Shown here: in pieces, positions 15,369-23,800 of the stretch | How positions within the stretch are numbered: position 1 is the stretch's first letter | How the letters are laid out: every line of letters starts with the position of its first letter | DNA from: a virus | DNA: 64,000 nucleotides | Virus record (IMG/VR): IMGVR_UViG_3300032070_000007 | Span: 1 to 64,000 of that record | Reading direction: 5' to 3' (one strand) | The notes under the pieces: model-generated | Databases searched by the model: none | Seen by the model: the letters and a program-made list of their open reading frames with translations, nothing else | What the model was told of the DNA's origin: nothing | Position numbers and translations under genes: made by a program

Positions 15369-15523
15369 CAGAGAATTGTGGAACCGGTTGTAGGGATCCA
15401 CAGCATATGGTTAAGTGCGTGAAGTGTGGAGCTGAGTATCACGTAGGTCTTCAGCATAACTGTCCTACTTATATAAAGAGTAGTTATGAAAAGCAACGAA
15501 GTTTCGAGAAGGAAGTGATATAA
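15365..15523 (+). CDS. small zinc-binding protein, 52 aa
   Basis: TTG 15365 overlaps the previous TGA. Cysteines at residues 5, 9, 18, 21 and 33 plus several histidines (CVKCG then HNC) give one probable zinc finger, followed by a basic helical tail. It lies between the GTP cyclohydrolase and queC genes. Confidence 0.45.
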   Translation: MTENCGTGCRDPQHMVKCVKCGAEYHVGLQHNCPTYIKSSYEKQRSFEKEVI

Positions 15524-15524
15524 T

Positions 15525-15725
15525 ATGAAAAGTGAAGAACTTTGTAAAAAGCTCCGAGAGATAACCGATGCTGTAAGGAAGGTTCCAGGCATTCAAATTA
15601 CAAGTGTTGATACTGGTATAGATATAGACAGAGTCTATCTCGTTGGAGAAATGGTACCGAAAATCCTTACAATGGAACTGATCGTAAAGATCGGACTGAA
15701 ACTTGAAGCAGAGGAGGTGACTTAG
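15525..15725 (+). CDS. hypothetical protein, 66 aa
   Basis: ATG 15525 with AAGGAAGTGA upstream. Helix (SEELCKKLREITDAV) followed by three strands (IQITSVDTG, RVYLVGEM, LIVKIGLKL), an alpha/beta-sandwich layout. The end carries the GGAGGTGA of queC. No family recognised. Confidence 0.45.
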   Translation: MKSEELCKKLREITDAVRKVPGIQITSVDTGIDIDRVYLVGEMVPKILTMELIVKIGLKLEAEEVT

Positions 15726-16448
15726 ATGGAAGTTGTAGTCACAAAATCTCAACGTTCAACGGTTGTAACACCAACATTTAGTAAACCTTCAACAAAAGTT
15801 GTAATGTTATTGAGTGGGGGAGTTGACTCTGCAACTCTAGCATACTACTTGATGAAACAGCATCAAGAGTTGCATGCATTGACAGTTGATTATGGGCAAA
15901 AGCACTATAAGGAAATTCAGGCAGCACAAGATATTGCTGATGCAGTAGGAATCAGTCAGAGGATATTAGATTTGAGTACGTTACAACCTCTGCTTAAAAG
16001 TGCATTGACTACTAATGATCCAATACCAGAAGGTCATTATACAGCTGAGAACCAGAAGTTAACAGTCGTACCAAATAGGAATGCAATACTTTTGAACATC
16101 GCTGCTGGCTATGCAATAAGCATAGGTGCTAATACAGTTGCGTACGCAGCACATAAGAATGATAGGGCAATTTATCCTGACTGCAGGCCGGAATTTGTAA
16201 GTGCATTACAAGCAGCATTGGATGTCGGGACGGATGCAGATTTACTGGTATACGCTCCATTCATCAATATGACAAAGGCACAAATTGTGGAACTAGGTAT
16301 AACATTGAACGTTCCCTATGAATTAACCTGGTCGTGCTATAAGGGTGAAGAGAGGGCGTGTGGCAGGTGTGGAACGTGTGTGGAAAGGCTGGAGGCATTT
16401 AAGTTGAATGGCGTGAAGGATCTGATAGAGTATGAGGGAGTAATATGA
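15726..16448 (+). CDS. queC: 7-cyano-7-deazaguanine synthase QueC
   Basis: A 240-residue ATP-dependent enzyme making preQ0 from 7-carboxy-7-deazaguanine and ammonia. The PP-loop SGGVDS is at residues 30-35, VDYGQKH follows the next strand, and TVVPNRNAILLNIAAGYA is family-typical. The C-terminal zinc site is CYKGEERACGRCGTC. About 20 extra N-terminal residues precede the core. GGAGGTGA at 15713-15720 fixes ATG 15726. No glutamine-amidotransferase domain is attached, unlike the Gat-QueC fusion of phages that make dG+. Confidence 0.93.
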   Translation: MEVVVTKSQRSTVVTPTFSKPSTKVVMLLSGGVDSATLAYYLMKQHQELHALTVDYGQKHYKEIQAAQDIADAVGISQRILDLSTLQPLLKSALTTNDPIPEGHYTAENQKLTVVPNRNAILLNIAAGYAISIGANTVAYAAHKNDRAIYPDCRPEFVSALQAALDVGTDADLLVYAPFINMTKAQIVELGITLNVPYELTWSCYKGEERACGRCGTCVERLEAFKLNGVKDLIEYEGVI

Positions 16449-16506
16449 TGCCCACAATATTAATTCATTCGACTGGCCAGTTACTCTATTCCAGGAGGAA
16501 GAGGAA

Positions 16507-17265
16507 GTGAAGTTAGCGATAATTTCGCCAATCACGCATCTGAATGAACTTAGTAACCTAGGGGACATTCAGTTTGCTCTTGGTCATGTTAAGGATCTTA
16601 AGTACATTGAGTACTATCGTGAGCAAGCAAAGCAAACGTATACTATTATGGATAACGGAAGTTATGAACTTGGCAAGAGCGTCAGTTTTGACGACATATT
16701 CGAAGCAGCGGAAGAGATAAAGCCTGACGAAATCGTCGCACCGGATGTGCAGTGGAATCCAGTCGAGTCTCTAAATCTAACCCGACACTTCATGAAATAT
16801 GCGCATGGGCGCGGGTTACGAGATAAGTACAAGATTATGGTTGTTGTCTGGGCGTTTGACCCAGGAGACTTTCCGATGTGGTACAAGGAGTACCTCAAGT
16901 TGAACCCCGATGTAATTGGTATCGGAAAATGGCTGTCAACGAAATTCCTAGCAAGGCCTAGTGTTGTTCAATTGTTGAAATATGAGCATATGTGGAAGAG
17001 TGATATTGAGCACCATTTTCTGGGATGTGGTTTTCCTGGCGAAGCACTCCAACTGCATGATGAGGGGCGCTCAATGGACACTAGCGGACCAATCGCCGAT
17101 GCTATGAATGGGTTGAGATATGTGGAAGGTGAGGAATACTTAAACCTTCACACGAGTTCGTTGAAGAGGAGTTTGGACTTTAATGCCCGGTTAACACCTG
17201 AGCAACTCGAAATAGCAAAAGCAAACTGTCGGATAATGTTGGACTACGCGCATGGAGGAAAATAA
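16507..17265 (+). CDS. dpdA: DpdA-like DNA guanine transglycosylase
   Basis: A 252-residue TGT-related protein, like phage DpdA, which exchanges guanine in DNA for a 7-deazaguanine. It shows a TIM-barrel pattern with MDNGSYE (48-54), where the Asp is the family's active-site type residue, then DEIVAPDVQW (74-83), VIGIGKWLST, and a C-terminal HFLGCGFPGEAL and SMDTS. Short relative to tRNA TGT enzymes, as known phage forms are. GTG 16507 follows AGGAGG. It follows queC, so precursor synthesis and insertion are adjacent. Whether preQ0 or preQ1 is inserted cannot be read from the sequence. Confidence 0.78.
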   Translation: MKLAIISPITHLNELSNLGDIQFALGHVKDLKYIEYYREQAKQTYTIMDNGSYELGKSVSFDDIFEAAEEIKPDEIVAPDVQWNPVESLNLTRHFMKYAHGRGLRDKYKIMVVVWAFDPGDFPMWYKEYLKLNPDVIGIGKWLSTKFLARPSVVQLLKYEHMWKSDIEHHFLGCGFPGEALQLHDEGRSMDTSGPIADAMNGLRYVEGEEYLNLHTSSLKRSLDFNARLTPEQLEIAKANCRIMLDYAHGGK

Positions 17266-17279
17266 ACGAACCAACTATA

Positions 17280-17291
17280 GCTTTATATATT
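17280..17291 (+). promoter_or_regulatory. archaeal TATA-box promoter
   Basis: CTTTATATATTAAT, 16 nt after the dpdA stop and about 35 nt before the LAGLIDADG gene at 17324. It gives the homing-endonuclease-like gene and perhaps polB their own transcription start. Confidence 0.6.
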
Positions 17292-17323
17292 AATGAAGGG
17301 CATATAAGACAGGAGTGACCCAC

Positions 17324-17914
17324 TTGACCAAGTACGATTTAGTAACAGAGGCAGTATGGTTAGCTTGTGCTATAGATGGGGAAGGTTCAGTTACTATATA
17401 CTCTACTGAAAATGGCCACTCACAACAAATAACAGTAGCTAATACTAAATCAGAATTCTTGGACCGTGCTTACAGTATACTCTCCAAATTAGGTGCACAA
17501 CATATTATAAGATATGAAACATGCGTCGTAATTAACTATCGTGAAGATTTATTGGTAGTTTTACCACAAATACTTCCTCATCTGGTTATTGAAAGTAAAA
17601 TACAGGCTGCAAAGGCTATCATGGCACATTGTAAAGATTCCTTGCAAAAAGAGAGTCAAAAAATAAACGAATATAAGGAACTTTTTGACGCAATAACGAA
17701 ACATCCTAATATAACAATTCCTGAACTTAAACAAGAACTTATTTGGTTAACAAGGAATCGTCTTTATAAATTATCTAACCTTGAACAAAAAGGTTATGTA
17801 AGGGGAGTAGTAAATCTTGAGAGTCTGAGACACACTCAATGGATCATTACTGGTAAAGAGTTTGATGAAATTGACTTCCTAAACCGAAAAAGGGTGAGGA
17901 AAGTTGAAATATGA
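17324..17914 (+). CDS. LAGLIDADG-like homing endonuclease with wHTH tail
   Basis: A 196-residue protein. WLACAIDGEGSVTI (12-25) matches the LAGLIDADG motif with its catalytic acidic residue, followed by the strands and helices of one domain repeat. Only one motif is present, so it would act as a dimer. The C-terminal 70 residues contain a winged-helix segment (TIPELKQELIWLTRNRLYKL, wing GYVRGVVNLE). TTG 17324 follows AGGAGTGA. It ends 11 bp inside polB. The first ten residues, KYDLVTEAV, echo the PolB N-terminus. It could also be a LAGLIDADG-derived regulator (WhiA-like). Confidence 0.65.
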   Translation: MTKYDLVTEAVWLACAIDGEGSVTIYSTENGHSQQITVANTKSEFLDRAYSILSKLGAQHIIRYETCVVINYREDLLVVLPQILPHLVIESKIQAAKAIMAHCKDSLQKESQKINEYKELFDAITKHPNITIPELKQELIWLTRNRLYKLSNLEQKGYVRGVVNLESLRHTQWIITGKEFDEIDFLNRKRVRKVEI

Positions 17915-20378
17915 TTTAGTGACATTGGAAGCCGTGGACAGTAATGGGAAAACTAACATGGTATTGTGGGGCCGTGATGAGCAAGGAAACCGCAAACGTT
18001 TTGTCGATAGAACATGGAGTCCGTATTTTTACATTCCCAAAGGAGCTACACTTCTAACTGACTTACTTCACCGTACAGGTGAAATCGTTCCTGATTTATT
18101 CGGTGAATGGACAGAAAAAATTACAACCCCCTTATCCGGTAATGTTGGACAACTACGTAAACTCTTCACTAAGCACTGGCAAGCTGACATACTTCCCGAA
18201 ATTGCGTATCTGGTTGAAAAGGGCATTTACGCATCTTTTGAGGCAATTGAACAGGAAGGAAAGTTAAAGATTCAACCTTGTGGTCCCGTATACGCTCAGT
18301 TAAGGATTTGTTTCATGGACATGGAGGTTGACGCTACTGCAGAAAGGTTTCCAGAAGCAAAGGATGCATTAGAAGCAATCGTGTCAGTTGCAGCATTTGA
18401 TACAAAGTTGGAGTTATGGGTACTGTTCTGTTGGCGACAAGATCAGGAACCTTGTGACGTTTTAGTATCCGATGATACTGTAGTCAGGATTTTTAACAAC
18501 GAGAAAGACATGATAAAGGCAATTGTCAACTATTATGCATCGAGAGGATTCGACTGCTTCATAGGATGGAATACTAATACTTGGGACTGGCCGTATTTGA
18601 TTAATCGGTGCAGGATTTTGAACGTCGAGTATAAAATCATATCGCCAGTATGGTCATTCTTTTACAGAGAGAAATTTGATCTAGAATCGAAACAAATAAA
18701 GATTCAGGTAGTTTGCAAAGGTCGAGTAATGTTTGATGGACTTGAGACTTACAAAAAGATGACGTCGTTTGAAGCAAAGTTGGAGTCATATTCATTAGAA
18801 TATGTAGTTTGGCATGAGTTGAAGGAAATAAGAGTCAAGCAAGTGATTCATGACTTATGGCAAACAGATGATATTTTACAAGTTGCATACTACCCTAAAA
18901 AAGATGCGGATTGGGTAGTTAGGATTTTCAAGAAACGACAAATCATCGAATACTATTCAATGATTCGTAGGTACACAGGATGTCGATTAGAGGATTCGCA
19001 TGTTAACTCGAAGATATTGGATTCGTTAATTTTGCACCGTGCAAAGGTTGAAGGATTCGTTTTACCTTCAAAACGTCCTTATGATCCTAACCGTAAACCA
19101 AAGAAAGAATCTTCATATAAAGGAGCAATGGTTAGAGAACCTAAAGTCGGTCTGCACTGGTGTGTAGGTGTTCTAGACTTTAGAAGTCATTACCCGTACA
19201 TCATTATAGCGTGTAACATGAGTCCAGAAACTCTAGACCCCAATGGTGATATTGAGGTTGGCAATGGAGTTAGATTTGCCAGTACACCTGAAGGTTTCGT
19301 ACCACGAGTAATTCGTGGATTAGTCAATGAACGTGGCATTATTACGAAAAAGATGGAAGCGTTAGTGATTGATTCTCCGGAATGGAATCTCTTATACCAG
19401 CATCAGTTTGCATTGAAGTTCCTAATCACGTCGTTTTATGGAGTTTTCGCATACGCTGGATTTAGGTTGTATAGATTGGAAATTGCGTATTCGATTACAT
19501 ATCTCGGAAGAGATTTGATGCAACATGCAATTAATGTAGTTGAGAGTGATAAGTGGATTAAGAGATCAGTTATCTACGGTGACACCGATTCATTATTCAA
19601 CACAATGAAGGAAGTAAGTTGGGATGAGTTGGTCAGAGTTAGTGAGATGGTGAACATTGAACTCAAACAACTTTGCATTGAAAGAGGATACTTAACATAC
19701 GTTTCAATGAAAGCAGAAAGAGTTTACGATGGGATCATATTCACGTACCTTAGAGGGGCAGCTAAAGTAAAGTTGAGGAGAAGGAAGAAAAAGAAGAAGC
19801 AAGAGGGAGCAAAGAAGAAGTATTACGGGAGAATCAAGTGGCAAGATAGTAAGTTCTTATCAGTAGATAAGTGGGATAATAAGAACATGGCTGCTAAGAG
19901 GTCGGATTCATCTCGGTTTACACATGAGGTTCAGACTAAAGTGCTACAAGATCCTATTAATAAAGTCCCTGTTTCAACCGTAGAAGCATACCTTAAAGAG
20001 ATGAAGGTAGAATTTCGGAAGCGACCGCTAGTCGAGATAGGTATTCCGCGAGGAGTTAAAACCTTTTATGATAACTCACCTTGGAGTAGAGGTGCATTGT
20101 GGACTCGTGATCACTTTGACCCTCTAGTATTACAGCACTTGAAACCAAAGTTGTTGTATGTGAAACCGTCCGAGATCGGTAAACTGAAGAAGAGGGATGG
20201 TAAGTTTTGTACGCCAACCGATGCTGTATGCTTTGATGATCCCGCCACACTTCCCGAAGAAATACGAGGGTGTATTGATTGGGATAAGATGATCGAGAAA
20301 ACGATTACTGCTAAGACGGAGGAAATTATAGCTGTAATATCAGTAAAGAAACAAAAACTACTGGGGGCATTTATGTGA
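17904..20378 (+). CDS. polB: family B DNA polymerase
   Basis: An 824-residue replicative polymerase. Exonuclease motifs: FMDMEVD with D139/E141 (Exo I) and GWNTNTWDWPYL with D228 (Exo II). Polymerase motifs: A is DFRSHYPYII from D425; B starts at K505 (KFLITSFYG, with Ser where Asn is usual); C is YGDTDS from Y558. A KKKYYGR motif near 640 corresponds to the family KKRY and is preceded by an unusual run of Lys/Arg. TTG 17904 overlaps the previous gene; the stop overlaps the Cas4-like gene by 4 nt. It is the virus's own replicase. Confidence 0.93.
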   Translation: MKYDLVTLEAVDSNGKTNMVLWGRDEQGNRKRFVDRTWSPYFYIPKGATLLTDLLHRTGEIVPDLFGEWTEKITTPLSGNVGQLRKLFTKHWQADILPEIAYLVEKGIYASFEAIEQEGKLKIQPCGPVYAQLRICFMDMEVDATAERFPEAKDALEAIVSVAAFDTKLELWVLFCWRQDQEPCDVLVSDDTVVRIFNNEKDMIKAIVNYYASRGFDCFIGWNTNTWDWPYLINRCRILNVEYKIISPVWSFFYREKFDLESKQIKIQVVCKGRVMFDGLETYKKMTSFEAKLESYSLEYVVWHELKEIRVKQVIHDLWQTDDILQVAYYPKKDADWVVRIFKKRQIIEYYSMIRRYTGCRLEDSHVNSKILDSLILHRAKVEGFVLPSKRPYDPNRKPKKESSYKGAMVREPKVGLHWCVGVLDFRSHYPYIIIACNMSPETLDPNGDIEVGNGVRFASTPEGFVPRVIRGLVNERGIITKKMEALVIDSPEWNLLYQHQFALKFLITSFYGVFAYAGFRLYRLEIAYSITYLGRDLMQHAINVVESDKWIKRSVIYGDTDSLFNTMKEVSWDELVRVSEMVNIELKQLCIERGYLTYVSMKAERVYDGIIFTYLRGAAKVKLRRRKKKKKQEGAKKKYYGRIKWQDSKFLSVDKWDNKNMAAKRSDSSRFTHEVQTKVLQDPINKVPVSTVEAYLKEMKVEFRKRPLVEIGIPRGVKTFYDNSPWSRGALWTRDHFDPLVLQHLKPKLLYVKPSEIGKLKKRDGKFCTPTDAVCFDDPATLPEEIRGCIDWDKMIEKTITAKTEEIIAVISVKKQKLLGAFM

Positions 20379-21145
20379 GTGAAGGACCCAACGAGTTTCG
20401 TATTCCGACTGAACCCAAAGACTGGATCACCAAGAGTCGAATTCAATCATACAAGACTTGCAAACGACAGTATTATTACTTTGCAATCAAGCAACTTACG
20501 TACACAGCTACAGGTCCCATGCTGGAAGGTAGAAAATTCCACTACTCCTCATCCAAATTTTATAGGGTTGTGGACATAAGGGAAAAGCCGACTTTTGAAT
20601 ACTACCGTTCCCTACTACCACTGGACAAAGACGTTAATGGATTGTATGATAACTTTGCACACTTCGAAGTCGATAGGATGTTAGAGATTATCAAGTCTCA
20701 CCTAGATCCCGCAATATACTTCCTCCCTATACTTAACGAGGCAACTATACGACTGCCCGAACAAAAGATGAGCGGTCATATCGATAGATGCTGGCTGATG
20801 AGAGAAGGACAAGGCTTTAATGCAGTAGTAATGGAGATTAAGAAGGGCAAGATTACTTCAAAGACGTCGTTGAGACGTGAAACGAGTTTTTACGTGTACC
20901 TAATAAGTCAAACGGAACTCAAAGACTATATAGGTATTGTTCCGGGATACCTTGGCGCGTATTCACCGTTAAACAATGAGTATTGGTTTGAAAAGTTAGC
21001 AACCAAAACGTGGAACACTCTATTTACTACCCTAGATGAAATGACATTCGACTTGTTAACGTTTGGAGAAGATGAGGAAAAATGGCCGAAGAATCAGTTC
21101 GTGGATTGCACCTACTGTCCGTACGAGAGGTTGTGTTGGCTTTAG
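20375..21145 (+). CDS. Cas4/RecB-like PD-(D/E)XK nuclease with Fe-S cysteines
   Basis: A 256-residue exonuclease of the Cas4/AddB-like type. C29 in YKTCKRQYYY and C245, C248, C254 in CTYCPYERLC are positioned for a 4Fe-4S cluster. Catalytic residues: H56, D137 (GHIDRCW), E154-x-K156 (VVMEIKKGK), then SFYVYLI in the place of the QxxxY helix. GTG 20375 overlaps polB. It probably processes DNA ends in replication or recombination. No cas genes are nearby, so it is not part of a CRISPR locus here. Confidence 0.82.
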   Translation: MSEGPNEFRIPTEPKDWITKSRIQSYKTCKRQYYYFAIKQLTYTATGPMLEGRKFHYSSSKFYRVVDIREKPTFEYYRSLLPLDKDVNGLYDNFAHFEVDRMLEIIKSHLDPAIYFLPILNEATIRLPEQKMSGHIDRCWLMREGQGFNAVVMEIKKGKITSKTSLRRETSFYVYLISQTELKDYIGIVPGYLGAYSPLNNEYWFEKLATKTWNTLFTTLDEMTFDLLTFGEDEEKWPKNQFVDCTYCPYERLCWL

Positions 21146-21155
21146 GGGTGGTGGA

Positions 21156-21452
21156 ATGAGCAAATCAGAGAGCTTTAAACGAGTATTAGGCACGTTGAAG
21201 AATGCCAAATCAGCAACTATCAGAGTTGCGTGCACTTCAGAGCAGAGAACACTAGTGGAAAAATACCTAGTCAAGGTTACGGGGTTTCCGTTTGTAGATA
21301 AGAGAAAGTATGCTACTACATACTTTTTGCCTAGTGGTTCGAAGATAATATTATTGCACGAGAAACTCCTTGGTCCACTGTTTAAGAGTAAAGTGGAGTT
21401 CGATATAAGACAGTGGCCTGTAAAGAGGATAGAAGAGTTCTTCAAGCTTTAG
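21156..21452 (+). CDS. hypothetical basic protein, 98 aa
   Basis: ATG 21156 follows GGGGTGGTGG. Helix, then strands (SATIRVACTSE, YATTYFLPSGSKIILL), then a helix: an alpha/beta fold with net positive charge. It sits between two nuclease genes and may be a partner of either. No family recognised. Confidence 0.45.
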   Translation: MSKSESFKRVLGTLKNAKSATIRVACTSEQRTLVEKYLVKVTGFPFVDKRKYATTYFLPSGSKIILLHEKLLGPLFKSKVEFDIRQWPVKRIEEFFKL

Positions 21453-21463
21453 GTGAAACTAAG

Positions 21464-22171
21464 ATGCCGATAGAGTGGGAACGTAAAGATACTACTATTC
21501 AGGTTTGTGGTAGTGGCGAGCTAAAACCTAATGTACTCTACGTTGACGTGCATGAACCTGCTACTGTACACAAAGTGTTACAAGATAAAGGGATTCCATT
21601 CCAAGTCAAAAGTCTACAACCACTAGGAGACTTTGTGTACAATAACGCGAGTTGTGAAAGGAAGACTATCTTCGACCTTGCTGCTTCAACCTTAAGTGAC
21701 CGTATATCAAAACAGTTCGAAAAGGTACCCGAGGGTTACTATAAGATGTTGATGATAATTCATCCTCTCAGCATGTTGAAGGAAGATTTTCATACTAAAA
21801 ACATAAACGAAGACTTTGTGTACGGGAGTATTGCGTCGTTGGCAGTGAGGTATAATGCAAGGATTTTGTGGGGGTACACCGAGAGAGAAACGATACCAGT
21901 TATGGTGAAGATGTTGAAGAAGTTTTCAGAGAACAAGGCGGATGTACCAAGACAACATACAATTGGTAAAGGTGCAGGATCGAGGGTTGGTAATATCATT
22001 AGGAATTTCTTACGGGTAGAACCGGGTATCGCGAGTGCATTGGTTGCTAACTCCACTAGATGTAATAAGGGAGTATTAAAGTATATCATGGAGGCAAAGG
22101 ACAGTGAGTTAATGTTGATTAGTGGGATGGGTCCAGTAACTATCAAGAGGATTAGGGAGTTAGTGGGTTAA
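21464..22171 (+). CDS. ERCC4 (XPF/MUS81/Hef)-type structure-specific nuclease
   Basis: A 235-residue nuclease. The ERCC4 core has VDVHE (27-31), GD at 55-56 and the catalytic ERKTIFD (65-71), followed by DRISKQ. The C-terminal 50 residues form a helix-hairpin-helix pair ending LISGMGPVTIKRIREL, as in archaeal XPF. Expected to cut flaps, forks or branched DNA 3' of a junction. ATG 21464 follows AGGTGAAAC. It is the last gene before the regulatory gap at 22172-22281. Confidence 0.88.
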   Translation: MPIEWERKDTTIQVCGSGELKPNVLYVDVHEPATVHKVLQDKGIPFQVKSLQPLGDFVYNNASCERKTIFDLAASTLSDRISKQFEKVPEGYYKMLMIIHPLSMLKEDFHTKNINEDFVYGSIASLAVRYNARILWGYTERETIPVMVKMLKKFSENKADVPRQHTIGKGAGSRVGNIIRNFLRVEPGIASALVANSTRCNKGVLKYIMEAKDSELMLISGMGPVTIKRIRELVG

Positions 22172-22188
22172 TGTTAGGGCAATATGTT

Positions 22189-22254
22189 ATCTTAAGATTT
22201 CAGATTTGGGACGCGACGCGTCTAAGTTTTTTTCGAAGTCTTAAGACATCAGAT
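22189..22254 (+). promoter_or_regulatory. AGTCTTAAGACT-type palindromes upstream of AAA+ gene
   Basis: Two related elements, ATCTTAAGATTTCAG (22189-22203) and GAAGTCTTAAGACATCAG (22235-22252), flank a GC-rich core ACGCGACGCGT. The same AAGTCTTAAGACTT palindrome is repeated many times in 61164-63140. The 110-bp gap has no clear TATA box, so this looks like an operator or a replication-protein binding site. Confidence 0.5.
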
Positions 22255-22281
22255 AGTTTATCTCAGGCAGTGTGAACTTCC

Positions 22282-23481
22282 ATGAACTCCCCTTACAACC
22301 TCTGCATGCGTTCACTCTATGACCGCAAGCTCGCGTTCGTAGATAAATTCTTTCCCACTTACCTCTGCTCTATCGGTGCACACTTGATAAACGTAGAAAA
22401 CAAAGCAAGGTTCATCTACTTCGAGCACAAGATACCTGCCGATCTAAGAGTTCACATGTTTATAGTTGCACCTCCGGGATTCATGAAGTCGTATATTCTA
22501 TTTCAACTCCTGGATCCAAACTTTGGTGTCCTTGCTGATTGCCAGGAGCCGGGGTTTGGTACTGAAGCTGATAAATGTGGAGTCGGTATCGGGTTTGAAG
22601 GGGCAATGACAGAGGCAGCGTGGACGGGTACTATTATTTCAAACGAAGGATCATCAGAAACACAATACGGTGCTGCTTATGAGCATCGAAATAATATAGT
22701 TGGTATTGAGGAGTTTTCAGTTATTACCGATGCACTGAAACAGTCACATTCATCAACACTGGGTAACCAGTTACTAACGTCACTAGATAAGGGGTTCCTT
22801 AAAAAGAGATTAGGGAGAGGAAAAGTATTTTATCAGACCCAAGTAACGTTATGGACTGGTAGCCAACCAGCTCGTTTCGACCTTAGCGCGGGACTTCCAC
22901 GCCGATTCTATTTCATAGAATTCATTCCAACAAAAGAAGAGAAAGCGATAATCAGAAATATGAGACGTTCAGGACAAAATGTGAATCCAGATACGAGAGA
23001 GAAAATGGAAATTCGTGACTCCTTTATTGTACTTTGCAAGAAATTAAAGAAAGTAAAACGAATACGCTTTGATGAATCAATTCATATATTCTTTGACCAG
23101 TTCAAAATGTTACACTTTGAAGAACCCCTCTATGAACGCATTGCATTAGGTTATACGATTATGACGAATAATTTTGAGGATGAAATTACTGTTCATATGA
23201 CACCAGAATTAAAGACTGTTATGTTACAAGGAATGCAATGGCGACGTTCAATTAAGCTAGACTCAGAGATTAATCAAATAATAACGTTGTTAAAAGATGA
23301 GGGCGGAAAGATGACAATGCAAGATAGTTTGTTAGCGTTGGCAGATTTTGGGGTTGATTATATTCGAGGGGTTGACATAATCGACAGAGCGGTTAGGAGT
23401 AGAAGAATACTACGAACAGGAGATATGTTGGCGTTGAAATGGTTTGTGGGGGTGAAGAAGGATGCCAAAAAATTGGAATGA
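22282..23481 (+). CDS. AAA+ ATPase, candidate MCM-like replicative helicase
   Basis: A 399-residue ATPase. Walker A is VAPPGFMKS (about 62-70), Walker B-like NIVGIEEFS follows about 75 residues later, then a sensor-1-like TLWTGSQP and GLPRRF, similar to the arginine-finger area of MCM proteins. A C-terminal winged-helix-like part (DYIRGVDIIDRAV) completes it. It lies behind polB and nucleases, and the gap before it carries the same palindromes as the suspected origin, so a helicase or initiator role is attractive but not proven. Confidence 0.6.
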   Translation: MNSPYNLCMRSLYDRKLAFVDKFFPTYLCSIGAHLINVENKARFIYFEHKIPADLRVHMFIVAPPGFMKSYILFQLLDPNFGVLADCQEPGFGTEADKCGVGIGFEGAMTEAAWTGTIISNEGSSETQYGAAYEHRNNIVGIEEFSVITDALKQSHSSTLGNQLLTSLDKGFLKKRLGRGKVFYQTQVTLWTGSQPARFDLSAGLPRRFYFIEFIPTKEEKAIIRNMRRSGQNVNPDTREKMEIRDSFIVLCKKLKKVKRIRFDESIHIFFDQFKMLHFEEPLYERIALGYTIMTNNFEDEITVHMTPELKTVMLQGMQWRRSIKLDSEINQIITLLKDEGGKMTMQDSLLALADFGVDYIRGVDIIDRAVRSRRILRTGDMLALKWFVGVKKDAKKLE

Positions 23482-23800
23482 ACTAGAAGAGAGGGTCAGT
23501 AGACCGCGTACCAGTAAACTGCGGCCACCTATGCCGACTGAGATACAAATAAACAATATAATCAACAAATTGTGCATACAGCAGTGCGGTAAAATACCAA
23601 CTCACATCTCTGAGTGCAAGGGATGCACTATTGAGTATAGTAGTGCTGGCGTACACTCAATATATACTTGTAAGATACGATTACTATCCGATAACATCAA
23701 CTTTGCTCTAGAGATGAGGTGGAGGGATCTTACTACCCACTACTATAAGGAATTAAAAGAGGTGATAATAGATGCCGAAAACACTACAAATAATACTTGA
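23462..23800 (+). CDS. hypothetical protein, 112 aa
   Basis: ATG 23462 lies 20 bp inside the previous gene and follows GGGGGTGAAG. Basic N-terminus with prolines, then helices and four cysteines (LCIQQC, CKGC) that may bind zinc, then a beta-rich end. The stop lies 29 bp inside the next gene. No family recognised. Confidence 0.45.
   Translation: MPKNWNELEERVSRPRTSKLRPPMPTEIQINNIINKLCIQQCGKIPTHISECKGCTIEYSSAGVHSIYTCKIRLLSDNINFALEMRWRDLTTHYYKELKEVIIDAENTTNNT

Noticed and set aside
16445-16510. Tiny frame between queC and dpdA (21 codons)
   Set aside because: It overlaps both genes, has no ribosome site of its own and covers the ribosome site of dpdA.
20375-21145. Cas4 as part of a CRISPR adaptation module
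   Set aside because: No Cas1/Cas2 or array in the window; viral Cas4-like nucleases next to polymerase genes are common and better explained by replication or recombination.
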